Positions 35,677-42,614 of a stretch of DNA of 64,000 bases are shown piece by piece. Under the pieces are notes generated by a model. It was given only the letters and a program-made list of their open reading frames with translations. It was not told the DNA's origin and made no database searches. The position numbers and the translations under genes were made by a program. Numbering within the stretch: position 1 is the stretch's first letter; each line of letters opens with the position of its first letter. The DNA comes from JAODBQ01 sp047602055 (GTDB lineage: Bacteria > Actinomycetota > Acidimicrobiia > Acidimicrobiales > Ilumatobacteraceae): positions 2,170,001-2,234,000 of the forward strand of contig JASGIG010000001.1 in the NCBI GenBank assembly GCA_047602055.1, written 5' to 3'.

Positions 35677-36195
35677 ATGCGGGTGATCTCCGGTTCGCTC
35701 GGCGGCCGCAGGCTCGTCGCCCCCGACGGACTGACCACCCGGCCGACGACCGACAAGGTCCGCCAGGCGGTGTTCAACTCGCTGGCCCACACCGTCGAGC
35801 TGGACGGGGCGGTCGTCGTCGACCTGTTCGCCGGGTCCGGCGCGCTCGGCATCGAGGCCCTGTCGCGCGGCGCCGAGCGGTGCACGTTCGTCGAGCGCGA
35901 TCGCGCCGCGCTGGCGGCGTTGCGGGCCAACATCGCCGCCCTCGGGCTGGCCGACCGGGCGACGGTCGTCACCGGCGACGTGCTCGCCTGGGTGCCGGCG
36001 GCGCGCGGCATCGACGTCGCCTTCGCCGACCCGCCGTACGAGTTCGACGCCTGGCCGCGCCTGCTCGGCATGTTGGACGCCGGGCTGGTGGTCGCCGAGG
36101 CCGGGGCCGAGGTCACCGCCCCGGACGGCTGGAGCGCCCGCCGCGCCCGCGGCTATGGCCGCACCTGGGTCACGGTGCTGGAACGGGTACCCTGA
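35677..36195 (+). CDS. rsmD: 16S rRNA (guanine(966)-N2)-methyltransferase
   Basis: A 172-residue SAM-dependent methyltransferase. MRVISGSLGGRRLVAPDG, then RPTTDKVRQAVFNSL, the SAM motif VDLFAGSGALGIEALSRGA and the catalytic DPPY are all present. It methylates G966 of 16S rRNA during small-subunit assembly. It starts the conserved housekeeping block; coaD follows 88 bp downstream as usual. Confidence 0.92.
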   Translation: MRVISGSLGGRRLVAPDGLTTRPTTDKVRQAVFNSLAHTVELDGAVVVDLFAGSGALGIEALSRGAERCTFVERDRAALAALRANIAALGLADRATVVTGDVLAWVPAARGIDVAFADPPYEFDAWPRLLGMLDAGLVVAEAGAEVTAPDGWSARRARGYGRTWVTVLERVP

Positions 36196-36283
36196 GCCGC
36201 TTCATGAGCGAGCGCAGCGAGCGAGTCGGTGTTGCGGTGCGGTCCGGTCAGCGGCGCACCGTGGCCGCAGGTGAGGTGCGCCG

Positions 36284-36799
36284 GTGAGCGAGCGAGGCGA
36301 GCAGAGCGAACGTGCCGCGGCCCTGTACCCGGGGAGCTTCGATCCGTTCCACAACGGGCACCTCGACGTCGTCGAGCAGGCCGTCGAGCTGTTCGGCTCC
36401 GTCGTCGTGGCGACCATGCACAACCCGTCCAAGCCGGGTGGGATGTTCACGCTCGACGAGCGCCTGGGGATGATCCGGGCGAGCGTCGCCCACCTCGACG
36501 GCGTCACCGTCGCCGCGTTCCCCGGTCTCGCAGTGCACGCCGCCCGCGACGCCCGGGTGCGCTTCATCGTCAAGGGCCTGCGCACACCTGGCGACTTCGA
36601 GGTCGAGCAGCAGATGGCCCAGACGAACCATGCGGTCAGCGGGTTCCGCACCGTCTACCTGCCGTGCACGCCGGCGCTGTCGTTCATCAGCAGCCGCTTC
36701 ATCCGCGAGATCGCCCAGCAGGGTGACGACGTCACCGGCATGGTGCCGGCCCCCGTCGCCGCCGAGCTGACCGCCAAGTTCCCCGTCGCCGCCGGCTGA
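36284..36799 (+). CDS. coaD: Phosphopantetheine adenylyltransferase
   Basis: A 171-residue nucleotidyltransferase. ALYPGSFDPFHNGHLDV carries the HxGH motif, and FISSRFIREI is the ISSxxIR motif. It makes dephospho-CoA in coenzyme A synthesis. The first 12 residues (Ser/Glu/Arg-rich) are extra relative to the family and are encoded by a GAGCGAGC-type repeat; the GTG at 36284 is the only start available in frame. Confidence 0.92.
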   Translation: MSERGEQSERAAALYPGSFDPFHNGHLDVVEQAVELFGSVVVATMHNPSKPGGMFTLDERLGMIRASVAHLDGVTVAAFPGLAVHAARDARVRFIVKGLRTPGDFEVEQQMAQTNHAVSGFRTVYLPCTPALSFISSRFIREIAQQGDDVTGMVPAPVAAELTAKFPVAAG

Positions 36800-36840
36800 C
36801 CGGCGCGCCCGAGCATTCGAGACGATTCGAGACCGACGAC

Positions 36841-37473
36841 ATGAGCAACGACGACTACGACGACTACGACGACTACGAGGACGAGCTGCTCGACGACTCG
36901 GACGCGTACGTCCGCGCCAACAACGGCTACGTCGGCGAGGCCGAGGCGCTGCTGCGTGACGTCATCGACCTGATCGCCACGGCGCCGACGATGCCGCTGT
37001 CGTCGTCGCCGCGCATCGACCGTGACGACGTCGTCGCCCGCCTGGAGGACGTGCTGCACCGCCTGCCGGGGGAGATGCGCCAGGCCCGGTGGATGATCAA
37101 GGAGCGCCAGGAGTTCGTCGCCAAGACCCGCCGCGAGGCCGACGAGCTGCTCGAGGCCGCCCGGGTGCAGGCCGAGCGAATGGTGCAGCGCACCGAGGTC
37201 GTGCGCGCCGCCGATGCCCGCGCCCGGCAGATCAACGAGGCCGCCGAGCAGGATGCCCGCCGGCTGCGCCACGAGACCGAGGACTTCCTCGACCAGCGCC
37301 TCGCCAGCTTCGAGATCCTCCTCGACCGCCTGCAGAAGACCGTCGCCGCCGGTCGCACCAAGCTGGCCATCGGCAGCACCCGCGACGTCCCGATCATCCA
37401 GGCCGAGGAGGAAGAGGACCCCACCAAGGGCTTCTTCGACCAGGACCGTTCGGCGGGTTTCGGCCGCCCGTAG
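36841..37473 (+). CDS. SepIVA/DivIVA-like coiled-coil protein
   Basis: A 210-residue acidic protein. The Asp/Tyr-rich N-terminus is followed by a helical region (LLRDVIDLIATAPTMPLSSS) and a long coiled coil (about 85-170) with an AAR-rich DivIVA-like pattern, then a C-terminal tail FDQDRSAGFGRP. Actinobacteria keep such a protein next to DUF177, and the mycobacterial one (SepIVA) is a septal factor. A role in division or wall growth is therefore inferred. It probably shares an operon with coaD. Confidence 0.72.
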   Translation: MSNDDYDDYDDYEDELLDDSDAYVRANNGYVGEAEALLRDVIDLIATAPTMPLSSSPRIDRDDVVARLEDVLHRLPGEMRQARWMIKERQEFVAKTRREADELLEAARVQAERMVQRTEVVRAADARARQINEAAEQDARRLRHETEDFLDQRLASFEILLDRLQKTVAAGRTKLAIGSTRDVPIIQAEEEEDPTKGFFDQDRSAGFGRP

Positions 37474-37486
37474 GTCGTCGACGCCC

Positions 37487-37544
37487 GATTCGCTCGCCGC
37501 GCTCGCTCGTCTCGGTCGAGCTTCGAAGGGCGGCCTTCGGCCGC
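37487..37544 (-). repeat. Dispersed repeat, family B, copy 1, with small hairpin
   Basis: Read on the minus strand it gives CCCTTCGAAGCTCGACCGAG and then ACGAGCGAGCG, the same words as at 40647-40696. At the plus-strand end a perfect hairpin GCGGCC-TTC-GGCCGC (37530-37544) could stop transcription from the upstream gene. Confidence 0.6.
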
Positions 37545-37559
37545 TCTAGCCTTCCTCCC

Positions 37560-38069
37560 ATGGCGAACCCGCTGGTGATCAATGCGGCGGAGCTGCTCCG
37601 CCGGCCCGGCAACGAGCGTGACGTCGAGATGTCGGTGACCCAGGCCGAGCTCGACGTCGACGACGCCCACCTGGCCGCGGATGCCGAGGTCGACGTCCAC
37701 CTCCACCTCGAGTCGCTGTCGGACGGGATCGTCGTCACCGGCGCCGTCGCCGCCCCGTGGAGCGGGACCTGCCGGCGCTGCCTGACCCCGGCGGCGGGCG
37801 TCGCGACCGCCGAGGTCCACGAGCTGTACCAGCACACCGTCACCGACCCCGACGCGTTCGAGCTGATCGGCGACCAGCTCGACCTGCGCCCGATGGTCCG
37901 GGAGCTGCTCCTGCTGGAGCTGCCCGAGACCCCGGTGTGCCGGGAGGACTGCGCCGGCCTGTGCCCGCAGTGCGGCGTCGACCGCAACACGACCGGCTGC
38001 GAGTGCACCGTCACCGAGACCGACCCGCGCTGGGACGCCCTCGCCGCGCTGCGCACCGAGCTGGAGTGA
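37560..38069 (+). CDS. DUF177 (YceD) family protein
   Basis: A 169-residue protein. The central CRRCL and the C-terminal CGVDRNTTGCEC with CREDCAGLCPQC supply the Cys residues conserved in the family. YceD-type proteins precede rpmF and influence 23S rRNA levels in known bacteria. Start ATG at 37560. rpmF follows after a family A repeat, the canonical order. Confidence 0.88.
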   Translation: MANPLVINAAELLRRPGNERDVEMSVTQAELDVDDAHLAADAEVDVHLHLESLSDGIVVTGAVAAPWSGTCRRCLTPAAGVATAEVHELYQHTVTDPDAFELIGDQLDLRPMVRELLLLELPETPVCREDCAGLCPQCGVDRNTTGCECTVTETDPRWDALAALRTELE

Positions 38070-38079
38070 TCGCCGATCC

Positions 38080-38161
38080 GAGGGGCGGCGAGCGCCGAAG
38101 CGCAGCAGAGGCGACGAGCACGGCAGGCGTAGGGAGCAGCTTCGCTCGACCGAAGCTCGTT
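38080..38161 (-). repeat. Family A repeat, copy 3
   Basis: On the minus strand it reads GTCGAGCGAAGCTGCTCC, then CGCCTGCCGTGCTCGTCGCC and GCTGCGCTTCGGCGCTCGCC. It starts 11 bp after the DUF177 stop and lies upstream of rpmF, in the opposite orientation to the genes. Confidence 0.7.
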
Positions 38162-38264
38162 TGACGTAGCCGATCCGCCCTCGTTGCAGCTACCCTCACC
38201 TGCCGATTTCGTCCGAGACGGCCCCGGACTCGAAGCTCATGGGTCCGAAGCACAGGGAGTCCAG

Positions 38265-38444
38265 ATGGCTGTCCCCAAGAAGAAGAAGTCCAAGTCGAAG
38301 ACGCGCAGCCGCCGCGCCGGGGCGTGGCAGCTCCACGCACCCGCCCGCAGCGTGTGCCCGCGCTGCGCCGCGGCGAAGCTGCCGCACACCGTGTGCCCGT
38401 CGTGCGGCTGGTACAAGGACCGCGTCGCGGTCGACGTGGGCTGA
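38265..38444 (+). CDS. rpmF: 50S ribosomal protein L32
   Basis: A 59-residue L32. MAVPKKKKSKSKTRSRRA is the family start, and CPRC plus CPSCG form the zinc site. The ATG at 38265 is certain. It heads the plsX-acpP-rnc segment. Confidence 0.95.
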   Translation: MAVPKKKKSKSKTRSRRAGAWQLHAPARSVCPRCAAAKLPHTVCPSCGWYKDRVAVDVG

Positions 38445-38479
38445 CCGCAGCGCCGCATCCCCCACCGAACTGAGCTGAC

Positions 38480-39442
38480 ATGCTGCCGATCGCCGTCGAC
38501 GCGATGGGTGGCGACCGTGCACCGGGCGACATCCTCGCCGGTGCCCACGCCGCCGCCGAGGCCGGCATCCCGATCGTCTTCGTCGGCCCCGCTGACCTCG
38601 GCGGCACCGGCGGGCTGCCGCTGATCGCTGCGTCCGAGGTCATCGAGATGCACGAGGACGCAGCCGGCGGCGTCCGCCGCAAGAAGGACTCGACGCTCGT
38701 GCGCGCCGCCGAGGCGGTGCGCGACGGCACGGCATCGGCGATGGTCTCGGCCGGCAACACCGGGGCGACGATGGCCGCCGCGCTGCTGCGGATGGGTCGG
38801 ATCAGGGGCGTCAGCCGCCCGGCCATCGCCACCACCATCCCGGTGCCCGGCGAGCGGCCGAACATCATGCTCGACAGCGGCGCCAACGCCGAGGTGCAGG
38901 TCGAGTGGCTCACCCAGTTCGCCCAGATGGGCTCGGTCTACGCCAGCCACCGCTTCGGCATCGCCGAGCCGAAGGTCGGGCTGCTGTCGATCGGCGAGGA
39001 GCCCGGCAAGGGCGACACCCTCCGCAAGGAGGCCTACGAGCTGCTCGGCGCGACGCCCGGGATCAAGTTCGTCGGCAACATCGAGGGCCGCGATCTGCTG
39101 ACCAAGGCGGCCGACGTCGTCGTGACCGACGGGTTCACCGGCAACGTCGCCCTGAAGGCGCTGGAGGGCAGTTTGAAGGTGCTGTTCGACCGGTTGTTCA
39201 GCGCGTTCGCCGAGTCCGAGGAGATCAGGGCCCACGCCGACGCGCTCGCCCCGGTGATCTGGCCGATCATCACCGAGCTGAGTCCGGACACGTACGGCGG
39301 GGCGGTCCTGCTCGGCGTCGACGGCGTGTGCATCATCAGCCACGGCTCGTCCGGACCGACGGCGATGCTGAACGCGATCACCCTGGCCCGGGATCTCGTC
39401 GACGCCGAGCTGGTCGACGCGATCCGCGCCGCGGTCGCCTGA
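38480..39442 (+). CDS. plsX: Phosphate acyltransferase PlsX
   Basis: A 320-residue enzyme. PIAVDAMGGDRAPGDILAG at the start, the SAGNTGATMAAALLRMGR loop and TDGFTGNVALKALEG are family signatures. It converts acyl-ACP to acyl phosphate for phospholipid synthesis; the acyl carrier protein gene follows. An ATG at 38480 begins it, 35 bp after rpmF. Confidence 0.94.
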   Translation: MLPIAVDAMGGDRAPGDILAGAHAAAEAGIPIVFVGPADLGGTGGLPLIAASEVIEMHEDAAGGVRRKKDSTLVRAAEAVRDGTASAMVSAGNTGATMAAALLRMGRIRGVSRPAIATTIPVPGERPNIMLDSGANAEVQVEWLTQFAQMGSVYASHRFGIAEPKVGLLSIGEEPGKGDTLRKEAYELLGATPGIKFVGNIEGRDLLTKAADVVVTDGFTGNVALKALEGSLKVLFDRLFSAFAESEEIRAHADALAPVIWPIITELSPDTYGGAVLLGVDGVCIISHGSSGPTAMLNAITLARDLVDAELVDAIRAAVA

Positions 39443-39444
39443 CC

Positions 39445-39527
39445 ACGTTCGTGCTCCGGTCGCAGCCGAGCTGCCCCCCTTCGCCTGCCGTGCTCGCCGC
39501 CTCCGCTGCGCTTCGGCACGCGCCGCG
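39445..39527 (+). repeat. Family A repeat, copy 4
   Basis: It begins 2 bp after the plsX stop. The head is CGTGCTCCGGTCGCAGCCGA with hairpin GCAGC-CGA-GCTGC, where copy 2 has GCGGC-CAA-GCCGC, so both arms changed together. The core CGCCTGCCGTGCTCGCCGCC and tail GCTGCGCTTCGGC follow. Confidence 0.75.
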
Positions 39528-39581
39528 TCTGGGAGTCGCGATGACTCGCCCGGGTCGAGCGCGCCGGTACCATTCCGGCCC

Positions 39582-39869
39582 GTGCCGTCCGACACCTCCG
39601 CTCCGCTCGACCGTGACGCCGTGTTCGAGATCGTCCGTGGCAACCTCGCCGACATCCTCGAGATCGACCCGTCGACCATCAGCCAGGGGCAGTCGTTCGT
39701 CGACGACCTCGACGCCGACTCGCTGGCGTTGATCGAGCTCGTCGAGGCGTTGGAGGAGGAGCTCAGCGAGCGTGCCGAGGGCTTCCGCATCGAGGACGAG
39801 GATCTGGCGGACCTGAAGACCGTGCGCGACGCCGTCGACTACGTCTACGACCGGGTCAAGGACGCCTGA
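39582..39869 (+). CDS. acpP: Acyl carrier protein
   Basis: A 95-residue acidic four-helix carrier. The phosphopantetheine attachment Ser is residue 47 in DDLDADSLALIELVEALEE. The start is a GTG at 39582. Located between plsX and rnc, it is the likely fatty acid synthesis ACP; it is slightly longer than the usual 78-80 residues at both ends. Confidence 0.9.
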   Translation: MPSDTSAPLDRDAVFEIVRGNLADILEIDPSTISQGQSFVDDLDADSLALIELVEALEEELSERAEGFRIEDEDLADLKTVRDAVDYVYDRVKDA

Positions 39870-39882
39870 GCCCTAGGACCGT

Positions 39883-40591
39883 GTGAACGTCAGCGCCTTC
39901 GAGCCCGATCTCGACGGTCTCGGCGCGCGCCTCGGCTACACGTTCGACGACCCGTCGCTGCTGCGCCGGGCGATGGCCCATCGCTCGTGGTGCGCCGAGG
40001 TCGGCGGGGAGGCGTCCAACGAGCGCTTGGAGTTCCTCGGCGACGCCGTGCTCGGCTGGGTGATCGCCGACGTCGTCTACCGCCGGCACACCGACCTGCC
40101 GGAGGGCAAGCTCACCGATCTGCGCAAGAGCGTCGTCAACGCCAAGGCGCTCGCCGAGGTCGCGGCGACGATCGAGGCTCGGGCCGCGCCTGCTGCTCGG
40201 GCGCGGCGAGGACCATGCCGGCGGCCGGCAGAAGCCGTCGATCCTGTCGGACGCGTTGGAGGCGGTGCTCGGCGCGGTGTACCTCGACGGCGGCGTCGAG
40301 GCCGCTCGCGCGTTGATCGAGCGGCTGTTCTCCGAGCGGCTCGTCGCGGCCGTCGCCCAGCTCGACCGGCTCGACCACAAGACGCTGCTGCAGGAGATCA
40401 GCGCCCGGCTGTACGACGTCGCCCCGGTGTACGTCGTGTCCGACTCGGGGCCGGATCACGACAAGCACTTCGTGGCGACGGCGATCGTCGCCGGCCGCTC
40501 GCTCGGCCGGGGCGAGGGCCGCTCGAAGAAGGTCGCCGAGCAGGGCGCCGCCGAGGAGGCCTGCTCGATCCTGCTCGCCGAAGCCGGATGA
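39883..40591 (+). CDS. rnc: Ribonuclease III (frameshifted in this sequence)
   Basis: The first frame from the GTG at 39883 holds the catalytic NERLEFLGDAVLGW signature. At 40176-40177 the frame breaks, and the rest continues one base later: LLLGRGEDHAGGRQKPSILS, DALEAVLGAVYLDGG, then the dsRNA-binding domain (DHKTLLQEISARL, then GRGEGRSKKVAEQGAAEEA). Removing one G in GAGGCTC restores a normal protein of about 235 residues. RNase III processes rRNA. All catalytic residues are kept, so a sequencing indel is more likely than true loss. Confidence 0.88.
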
Positions 40592-40646
40592 AGACCACCG
40601 AGGTTCGGCGCGGGTGGGGGTGGTGCGGAGGGGGTGCTCCGCGATG

Positions 40647-40696
40647 CCCCTCGAAGCTCGACCGAACGGAGCGAGCGAGCCGAGCGAGCGAACGAG
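40647..40696 (+). repeat. Dispersed repeat, family B, copy 2
   Basis: It reads CCCCTCGAAGCTCGACCGAA followed by CGGAGCGAGCGAGCCGAGCG, matching the minus strand of 37487-37531. It lies between rnc and mutM. A hairpin CGGAG-GGGGTG-CTCCG sits just before it. Confidence 0.6.
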
Positions 40697-40714
40697 TGAG
40701 GGTGAAGGACTGAC

Positions 40715-41575
40715 GTGCCGGAGCTGCCGGAGGTGGAGACGGTGCGGCGCGGGCTGGCGGCGAACGTCGCCGGCCGGCGGGTGGCGCGGGTCGAGGTCGG
40801 TCGCGAGCGGACGGTGCGGCGGACGTCGGCGCAGGCGTTGATCGACGGGTTGACGGGGGTGGCGATCGCCGGGTGGGGCCGGCGCGGCAAGTACCTGCTC
40901 GGCCAGCTCGACAGCGGCGACGTGCTGATGATCCACCTGCGGATGAGCGGCCGAGTGCTGCTCGCCCCGCCGGGCGCGCCGCGGCCGCCGCACACCCACG
41001 TCGTGCTGCACCTGGAAGCCGGTGGCGGACCTGGCGGCCGCCCGGCCGAGGAGCTGTGGTTCGTCGACCCGCGCACGTTCGGCGAGGTCGTCGTGTTCGA
41101 CCCGGGCAACGTCGCCGCCGAGCTGCCGGAGCTGTCCAAGCTCGGCATCGACCCGGTGACCGACGGGCTGTCGCGGGCCGAGCTGACCGCGCTGCTGCGT
41201 GGCCGGGACCGCCGGCTCAAGCCGCTGCTGCTCGACCAGCACGTCATCGCCGGGATCGGCAACATCTACTGCGACGAGACGCTGCACCTCGCCAGGCTGC
41301 GCCCCGACCGGCTGGCGTCGTCGTTGACGACCCGGGAGATCGGGCGGCTGCACCGGGCGATCCACGAGACGCTGGCGCAGGCGATCGAGGCCGGCGGGAG
41401 CACGCTGAACGACACCCAGTACGTCGACCTGGAGGGCCAGGGCGGCTGGTTCCAGTTGCACCACCGGGTCTACGACCGAGCCGGCCAGCGCTGCCTGACG
41501 TGCCGTCGCGCGACCGTCGTCAGAACGGTCTCCGGCGGCCGCAGCACCTGCTTCTGCCCCCGCTGCCAGCACTGA
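40715..41575 (+). CDS. mutM: Formamidopyrimidine-DNA glycosylase
   Basis: A 286-residue Fpg. The catalytic N-terminal Pro and Glu are in MPELPEVETVRRGL, the Lys in GRRGKYLL, the DNA-binding GNIYCDE helix is present, and the zinc finger with CLTC and CPRC closes the protein. It excises 8-oxoguanine. Its GTG start at 40715 is fixed because Pro2 must follow the first residue. Confidence 0.94.
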   Translation: MPELPEVETVRRGLAANVAGRRVARVEVGRERTVRRTSAQALIDGLTGVAIAGWGRRGKYLLGQLDSGDVLMIHLRMSGRVLLAPPGAPRPPHTHVVLHLEAGGGPGGRPAEELWFVDPRTFGEVVVFDPGNVAAELPELSKLGIDPVTDGLSRAELTALLRGRDRRLKPLLLDQHVIAGIGNIYCDETLHLARLRPDRLASSLTTREIGRLHRAIHETLAQAIEAGGSTLNDTQYVDLEGQGGWFQLHHRVYDRAGQRCLTCRRATVVRTVSGGRSTCFCPRCQH

Positions 41576-41648
41576 CCCAACCGTCGCCGCCCGTCATCGT
41601 CATCGTCGACGGTCGGAGTGCCAGCCGCGCGCTCGGAGTGCCACGTGT

Positions 41649-41697
41649 GCGATGGAGTGGATCTCGCGCCCCCGCCGCGCGCCAGCCACTCCATCGC
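41649..41697. terminator. Hairpin between convergent mutM and methyltransferase genes
   Basis: The arms GCGATGGAGTGG (41649-41660) and CCACTCCATCGC (41686-41697) pair over 12 bp with a 25-base loop. The outer words GGAGTG (41635) and CACTCC (41706) extend the fold. It is placed to terminate both genes. Confidence 0.6.
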
Positions 41698-41721
41698 GCC
41701 GCTGACACTCCAAGGCCGTGC

Positions 41722-42459
41722 TCACCGGACAGCGCGGGCGAGGATGCCGCGCAGGTCGCCGTCGTCGTCGGTCCAGGCGTCGACGTCGACGAAGCCCTTG
41801 GCGTGCAGGTGTTCCGCGGCCGGGTGGCCCTGGTCGCCGCCGATCTCGACGAGCAGCCAGCCGCCGGGGCGGAGCAACCGGGCCGCGGCGCCGATGACGC
41901 TCGCGACGACGGCCAGCCCGTCGGGGCCGCCGTCGAGGGCGAGCGACGGCTCGAACGCCTGCACGTCGGCGGGCAGCAGCCGCCGAGCGGCGGTCGGGAC
42001 GTACGGCGGCACGGCGGTGACGACGCCGAACATGCCCTCGGCGAAGGGCACCGCGGCGACGTCGGCGACCACCGCCGGCACGCCGTTGCGGCGGGCGCAC
42101 GCCACCGCCCGGGGGTCGAGGTCGACGCCGACGCCACCCAACGCGGCGGCGACGGCCCCGCAGCCGGTGCACAGGTCCACCGCCCGACCGCCCGGCCCGA
42201 GCAGCGCGGCGGCACGCCGCACCAGGTCGACGGTGTGCGCCCGTGGCACGTACACGCCGGGGTCGACGGCGATGCGCCGGCCGCCGAAGTCGATCCCGCC
42301 GACCACCCAGGCCAGCGGCTCGCCGCCCTCGCGCCTGTCCAGCATCCCGGCGAGCATCTGCGCATCGCCACCGGCCGCGCGGCACAGCTCCGCGGCCTCC
42401 TCCTCGGCGGCGACGCACCCGGCGCGCCGCAGCCGCTCGACCACCTCGCCGGCATCCAC
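41722..42459 (-). CDS. PrmC/HemK-like methyltransferase with altered catalytic motif
   Basis: A 245-residue SAM-dependent methyltransferase. YVPRAHTVDLVRRAAALL, the SAM loop AVDLCTGCGAVAAALG and GVDLDPRAVACARRN match the PrmC class that methylates release-factor glutamine. The usual NPPY motif reads VPPYVP, so the Asn that holds the glutamine is missing. It is shorter than PrmC (about 280). It may act on another substrate. The GTG at 42459 faces smc. Confidence 0.72.
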   Translation of the reverse strand: MDAGEVVERLRRAGCVAAEEEAAELCRAAGGDAQMLAGMLDRREGGEPLAWVVGGIDFGGRRIAVDPGVYVPRAHTVDLVRRAAALLGPGGRAVDLCTGCGAVAAALGGVGVDLDPRAVACARRNGVPAVVADVAAVPFAEGMFGVVTAVPPYVPTAARRLLPADVQAFEPSLALDGGPDGLAVVASVIGAAARLLRPGGWLLVEIGGDQGHPAAEHLHAKGFVDVDAWTDDDGDLRGILARAVR

Positions 42460-42497
42460 GCCATCGATCGTCCCACGCTCCCGCCGGCGCGATCCTG

Positions 42498-42554
42498 CGT
42501 CAAGTTCCGAACTTGACGACGAATCGAGCAGATCGGGCGCGATTCATCGTCAAG
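42498..42554. promoter_or_regulatory. Palindromes in the smc upstream region
   Basis: CGTCAAGTTC-C-GAACTTGACG (42498-42518) is a perfect dyad, and CTTGACGACGAATCG (42512-42526) pairs with CGATTCATCGTCAAG (42540-42554) with one mismatch, so two alternative hairpins compete for the same strand. They lie 60 to 117 bp before smc, in the divergent region. They could be an operator or an RNA switch; no known box fits. Confidence 0.4.
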
Positions 42555-42614
42555 AACGTGACAGCGGTGGGGTCCGGCGCGCGGTGGGGACCTCGCAGCT
42601 ACCGTTGAGCCGCT

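Noticed and set aside
42498..42518. LexA (SOS) box before smc
   Set aside because: The actinobacterial box is TCGAAC-N4-GTTCGA; the dyad here has a 1-base centre and different arms.
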